Assembly: GCA_037576215.1 (NCBI GenBank)
Contig: JBANDB010000004.1
Location: 868,001 to 932,000, forward strand
Reading direction: 5' to 3'
Source of the DNA: Armillaria gallica
Taxonomy: Eukaryota > Basidiomycota > Agaricomycetes > Agaricales > Physalacriaceae
Length of the DNA stretch: 64,000 nt
A program made the translations under genes and the position numbers. The notes under the pieces are model-generated. The model had not been told where the DNA came from. It did not search any database and was given only the letters and a program-made list of their open reading frames with translations. Shown piece after piece: positions 59,881 through 64,000 of the stretch (its first letter is position 1; each line of letters starts with the position of its first letter).

Positions 59881-60900
59881 CTTTGTCTCACCTCATTCTT
59901 CCACGTCTCAAACCATTGGATAAGCTTCGCGACATCGTCCTGTCTGCAGTGACAATATTTCCCTGTCTAAACCCTTGGAATCACAGGAATCATCCAAGAA
60001 TTTTATCCGACATCATGTTCGTATCCCTTCCTATTGTGGGTAAGCGCCTCCCATTAATTTACAATGATGGGAACCTTTCCTGAATCATACACGCTCATCT
60101 AAACTTTCCTTTGACCTTTTGTGAGTCTTTCAATTGGGCAATATTCACGATTTCTGCTTGCATGTCCCACGGTTAAAGGTACTCGTTGTCCAGTTCCTCA
60201 TCGACCGCACTGCATCGAGATGTGATCGTCGGTCTCAGTAATACGCCTTCCAGTGCCAAGCAGGAAATTTGGCAGCATCTGTCTTCTCAATGTGCGGTAT
60301 TTCTGCGCTCCAACCTCGCTAAGTAAGCGACTCTGGGACTCCTTGACCTACAATACCTCATCTCAAGGTAGACTTGTTGCTTCGATTTTGCTATTGTCGA
60401 AACTTATCACCTAGTAATGCGGGATCATTGTTCGGCACTTGAGCCTTCAGCTTCAACCCAACACCGCCTCGCCAGAGTCCGTCTGTGAATCAGTTGCAAA
60501 ACTACCTAATTCTCCTCGGCGTGAACCTCTTCCGCCTTGGATATGTGATGTTCACACTTCTCCAAGTGCGGCAGTTCCATTCCCGCAATACAAGGTACTT
60601 CTCTTGGTCCCAGTTCGGTAATGAACGAGGCACCTAACCGTAATATTACATCCTTAGCTTCAAATAGTGCTCACTGTTCCCCCTCTAATTATATTCAACT
60701 CCGAGACTGAACGCCATTTTCAGCTGATTGTTCTCTTGGCTGTCCAGGCGTACATTTATTTCTGCTCCCATATCTTCTCTTTACTCACGGATATAAGGTA
60801 CAGTGTATATGCTATCCGCATCTGGAAATGTTTGCGCTTTCTCTTTATCGCCACCAAGAACCAAAGCGCAAACAACTTCTGAAGAAAGAAGATAGCATGC
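59881..60900 (+). other. remnant sequence between D3 copies
   Basis: Diverged counterpart of about 62,450-63,200 (for example TTGCTTCGATT and ACTTATC.CCT blocks), showing that the duplicated unit is ~2.3-2.8 kb. Short plus frames at 60,439-60,621 and 60,667-60,882, nothing recognised. Confidence 0.35.
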
Positions 60901-61191
60901 AATCGGGTATAAACCCATCAATCAGAGAGTGAAGGTAAAGTAAGACGCAGATAAAGATATATACGTGAATCGGGAGTAAATCGATTTGTCTTGTAGGGGA
61001 CAGCAGAGAATATACGACGCACTATTAGACTCCTGAATGGAAAGTAGAAGAAACGGACGCGTAACTTAAGCTACACAGGCCCGATCACCATATTTGCAGG
61101 GCTGTGAATGTTAACCTTGACCTGCTTGAGGCAGAGCTTCAGCAAAACGCTCTCGTTTAGTGGACTGGGTTTCTAAAACAGGTCTCCGCCC

Positions 61192-62406
61192 TCATCGTTG
61201 TCGTTCACGGCAAAATTGAAGCACTGCTCTCCCCTGGGGAACCTTTGCGCCTTCAAAGGGAACAACTTTCCTCAGAGGCGAAGGACAAACATCTTCTTCA
61301 CGAAGAGATCGTACGTGAGACACGGCGAGGATCAGGATTGGGCGAGTGTCTGTGGCGAGGGAGGTGGGCGCCAGTGCACTCCATTCGGAAAATGTCACGT
61401 TCCAGGGTGTGGAACCTGGTCGCCTAGACAACCTGCGCATGCACGCTCGCGCACTACCGTTGAGTAGTGGGCCGGAATGACTAACCGACTGTGTCCTCGC
61501 ATGTTTCAAGAGTAGGAAATTCTTGTCAAGCTCTTCTGTTGATGTTTTCACTTGTGCCGTCCCCGGTTTATGCATAACCCATACCCGAAGGGTCTTGAAA
61601 CAAGGAACAACACTACACTGGCATTCGTCGCCACTCTCTCCTTCTACTTCGAGTATTTTGATGTTAGGGCATACGATGACAGCACTGCAAAGTGTCTTTT
61701 CTTCGGTTCGTTTTCTTACGAGAAGAGGAGTGTGAGACGGCGAACAGACGGAGGGAGAGCGGCAGTAAAACGACGCCCAGTATATATAGGCACGGACATG
61801 GTGATAGAACCAGGGGTATGCACAGCAAAGTGACCCGATGCGTATGATAGAAGTAATCGAAGACGCATACGCGACTCGGAGCCAGAAACTTTCAGAGTCG
61901 CAAAGTCCGAGAGATGGGATGGCGGGATGAGAGGAATCATGCAATAACAGCACTTCGCCGTACACAGGCACCACCCGCATCTTCGACAAGCTATACGCCC
62001 ACTGAGTCAGATTTCCTAATATCTTGCCCCTGTCCTCATCCTCTTCCACCATCTCCCCGTAGCTCCAATTGGCTTTAGCACCTTTTGCCATGGCTACAAA
62101 ATCAGCGGCATCCTTTTCATCACCAGGCCTGCTGCTTTGATGGGTGACGTCGTCGCTGGAAGAACATGGCCATATCTTGAAGACCTTGCTTAGACTGGGA
62201 AATAGTTCGTCAGGCGGTAGGCAGCGCGGCGCAAAAATAAACATACCATATTCAGGATGAGCTCGAAGACGGGGGAATGAATGGCTCTGGGACAAAGAGT
62301 GTACCAGACTGAAATGTCCAGGTATGAAATACTTGTCACGTAGGTTGTTATTGGAATACTCGCAGAATCGAGAGATGTATTTGGTGGGGGAAGAATCAAG
62401 CGACAA
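61192..62406 (-). CDS. D3 family copy III, 404-codon frame, unknown product
   Basis: The longest uninterrupted frame in the right part apart from the DUF6535 gene, reading leftwards from 62,406. Cys-rich middle (CVVPCFKT-like, CPNIKILEVEGESGDECQCS), no membrane helix, no recognised domain. Copies I and II do not preserve this frame throughout, which argues that part of it may be fortuitous or that introns are being read through. Probably a degenerate or lineage-specific gene. Confidence 0.35.
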   Translation of the reverse strand: MSLDSSPTKYISRFCEYSNNNLRDKYFIPGHFSLVHSLSQSHSFPRLRAHPEYGMFIFAPRCLPPDELFPSLSKVFKIWPCSSSDDVTHQSSRPGDEKDAADFVAMAKGAKANWSYGEMVEEDEDRGKILGNLTQWAYSLSKMRVVPVYGEVLLLHDSSHPAIPSLGLCDSESFWLRVAYASSITSIIRIGSLCCAYPWFYHHVRAYIYWASFYCRSPSVCSPSHTPLLVRKRTEEKTLCSAVIVCPNIKILEVEGESGDECQCSVVPCFKTLRVWVMHKPGTAQVKTSTEELDKNFLLLKHARTQSVSHSGPLLNGSARACMRRLSRRPGSTPWNVTFSEWSALAPTSLATDTRPILILAVSHVRSLREEDVCPSPLRKVVPFEGAKVPQGRAVLQFCRERQR

Positions 62407-62449
62407 CCCCCTGCCCTAAAGTTGAAAAAGTGACGTTATCGACCCGATC

Positions 62450-63380
62450 TTGCCGCTGGCATCTCTCGAGATACGACATCGATCGGTGGTACGCCTTCTC
62501 CATGTACTAGTACACCCACACAGAGAAGTATCCATATTCTCAAGGTGCAGTATTTCTATGTTCGTGATACTCGAACATCGCTGGGTAGGTAACTCTACAA
62601 CGTCTATAACTCCTTGGTCTAATCTATCTCTTCGTGATAATTCCATTGCTTCGATTCGGCTACTACGAATACTTATCGCCTGATAACTGGGAAATCGTTG
62701 CGTATTCTCGGTACTTCAAAGCCTCACCTTCAACGCTGGTTCGTTATCAGCTCGTAAATTACAGTATAAACTTTATGGTTATTCTCGTCATCGGTATCCT
62801 TTCACCAACATGTCAGCTTCCTTCAATCGCTCTCATTTCAACCGACCTGACTTCTATTCATTACAGGGCAAGCATATGTTATGTATACATTCCCAGATTC
62901 TGTGCTTCAGATGGCAGGCACGAAGAGAACAAGACGCAAGCCATCCAGTCTAATCGTACGCTCACTTGCTACTTGCATTTTTCCGATCTCATCATGCACT
63001 GACGATGTTCAGTTTGCATTCCTGAAAGGATGAGGACCTTCAAGTACCCCTACACAATGGGAAAGGATCCTCAGGCCCATGCTGTACGAGTGTGGAACCA
63101 AAGTTTAAGGAGAGGTATGTTCCGATCATAACTTCGCCGTCCAGCCATGTTCGCAGTGGTATATTTTTTTACATGATTAGCACGCGATCTCTAATTTTAC
63201 CACTCAGCACCAAGGCTCGTTCAAGCTGGCTGCTTGTATGATCCCTGTGGCATCGCCGAGTGCTAGTGATTTCCGTTCCGAGATGGATCAATCAGGTATT
63301 CGGGGTGAGTATGGTTGCATGACAGTCACGTCCTGGTCAGAATATCATGAGCCCGCATGCATTTTTCTTCTTCCTATCAG
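62450..63380 (+). other. duplicated flank, no gene recognised
   Basis: Counterpart of 59,881-60,900. The plus frame 62,634-63,002 (122 codons, beginning MIIPLLRFGYYEYLSP) is open but unassigned. Confidence 0.3.
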
Positions 63381-64000
63381 ACAACAGCATTCGACGTATC
63401 AGTGAATGGAGTTGGTTCCTTGCAGACGTTGGAGATGCCTCACTGCCGTCTTCTTGTCCTTGTCGTCTTTTAATCGAGACGGGAAGCTGTTTGTATTTCC
63501 ATATTCTCTCTATTCGGTTTCTTTGACGTGGTGTCAAGGAGACATGAGGCCATGCAGTGTTGTCATGGCTGAAACCTCATACTTACCTCAAGCAAGCAAA
63601 TATTTTATTCCTGGTACGGAAGCAACTTTCAAAATCTCGATTGACTTGCAGATCAGTCGAACGAGTCGTACTTCTGAAAATCAATCCAGTTTGCGACAAG
63701 TTGATTCCTAGCTCTAAATTATCATGTATACACCCTGAGATGTTATTTTCGCTCCGAGTGAATAGATGTTGTCGCTTCATCCGCCACTCAATTTTCCGAA
63801 AATATAAAGGATCTCACGTACATGGGTACATAATGCTGACACCTTCCAAATCACACCCATCCCTGAAAATGATAGATCCGTCTTTATTGGCCCATCAGTA
63901 TATCAGTCCATAAAACGATCACAAATGCCCACTGTAAACGGACGCACAAATATGACTATATCTGAGCTATGTATATCGTCAGTCAGCAAGACGAAGAGAT
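63381..64000 (-). pseudogene. partial gene at the right edge, related to 3,860-4,565
   Basis: Minus-strand frame at 64,000-63,800 gives DIHSSDIVIFVRPFTVGICD with one stop, related to the left-end peptide. The gene continues past the window. Plus-strand frames (63,406-63,913) are probably shadows. Product unknown. Confidence 0.35.

Noticed and set aside
1..64000. CRISPR array, rRNA genes, telomere repeat, bacterial operon
   Set aside because: No regularly spaced identical repeats, no rRNA-like blocks, no TTAGGG array, and the gene structure is eukaryotic with introns.

Overview
The window reads as nuclear DNA of a mushroom-forming basidiomycete (Agaricomycetes). The basis is family recognition: a KDZ-type transposase next to a fungal TET/JBP-like dioxygenase, a chromodomain Ty3/gypsy element, a DUF6535 membrane protein and ~50-70 bp spliceosomal introns. 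I could not run searches, so family names rest on motifs read by eye. Species is not determinable from this.

Two compartments are visible. Bases 1 to about 44,300 are a transposon graveyard, largely CpG-poor and AT-leaning, with stop-riddled coding remnants. From the left: a hAT transposase pseudogene (- strand) split by a 1.34-kb ACTAGT-rich insertion; degenerate sequence related to the right end of the window; a 1.6-kb repeat (R1 copy 1); a C-terminal KDZ-like fragment; an isolated CpG-rich segment (15.8-17.4 kb); a second ACTAGT-family relative (R2 copy B) inserted at the end of a longer KDZ transposase pseudogene (20.4-22.5 kb, -); an insertion-like segment; and a divergently placed TET/JBP-like pseudogene (25.1-26.7 kb, +). 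A complete young Ty3/gypsy chromovirus-type element (28,634-37,278) follows, with 5-bp target duplications, recognisable LTRs, Gag, Pol and chromodomain, but interrupted by TGA codons. To its right a multi-copy Agaricomycete gene of unknown function (38.3-44.5 kb, +) is broken by R1 copy 2 and by a 2.82-kb terminal-inverted-repeat element that itself carries a 207-bp MITE.

Bases 44,500-64,000 are CpG-normal, mostly decayed paralogous segments in tandem (45.3/46.8 kb; 51.1/52.9 kb; 51.4/58.1/60.9 kb). The one well-formed gene is at 53.6-56.7 kb: four exons encoding a ~980-residue DUF6535 protein with four predicted membrane helices.

The unifying signal is decay at CpG. LTR differences are almost all CpG transitions. 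The internal stops of the gypsy element and one KDZ stop are TGA where the family has arginine (CGA), and the TET/JBP-like gene has lost its Fe-binding aspartate by a change that also fits CpG to CpA. This fits cytosine methylation of transposons followed by deamination. The most notable biological association is the KDZ transposase/TET-JBP pair, a published fungal combination of transposase and 5-methylcytosine-oxidising enzyme, here apparently dead. The most notable structural discoveries are the self-priming primer-binding site of the gypsy element and the perfectly delimited 2.82-kb TIR element, whose removal rejoins a proline-rich reading frame.
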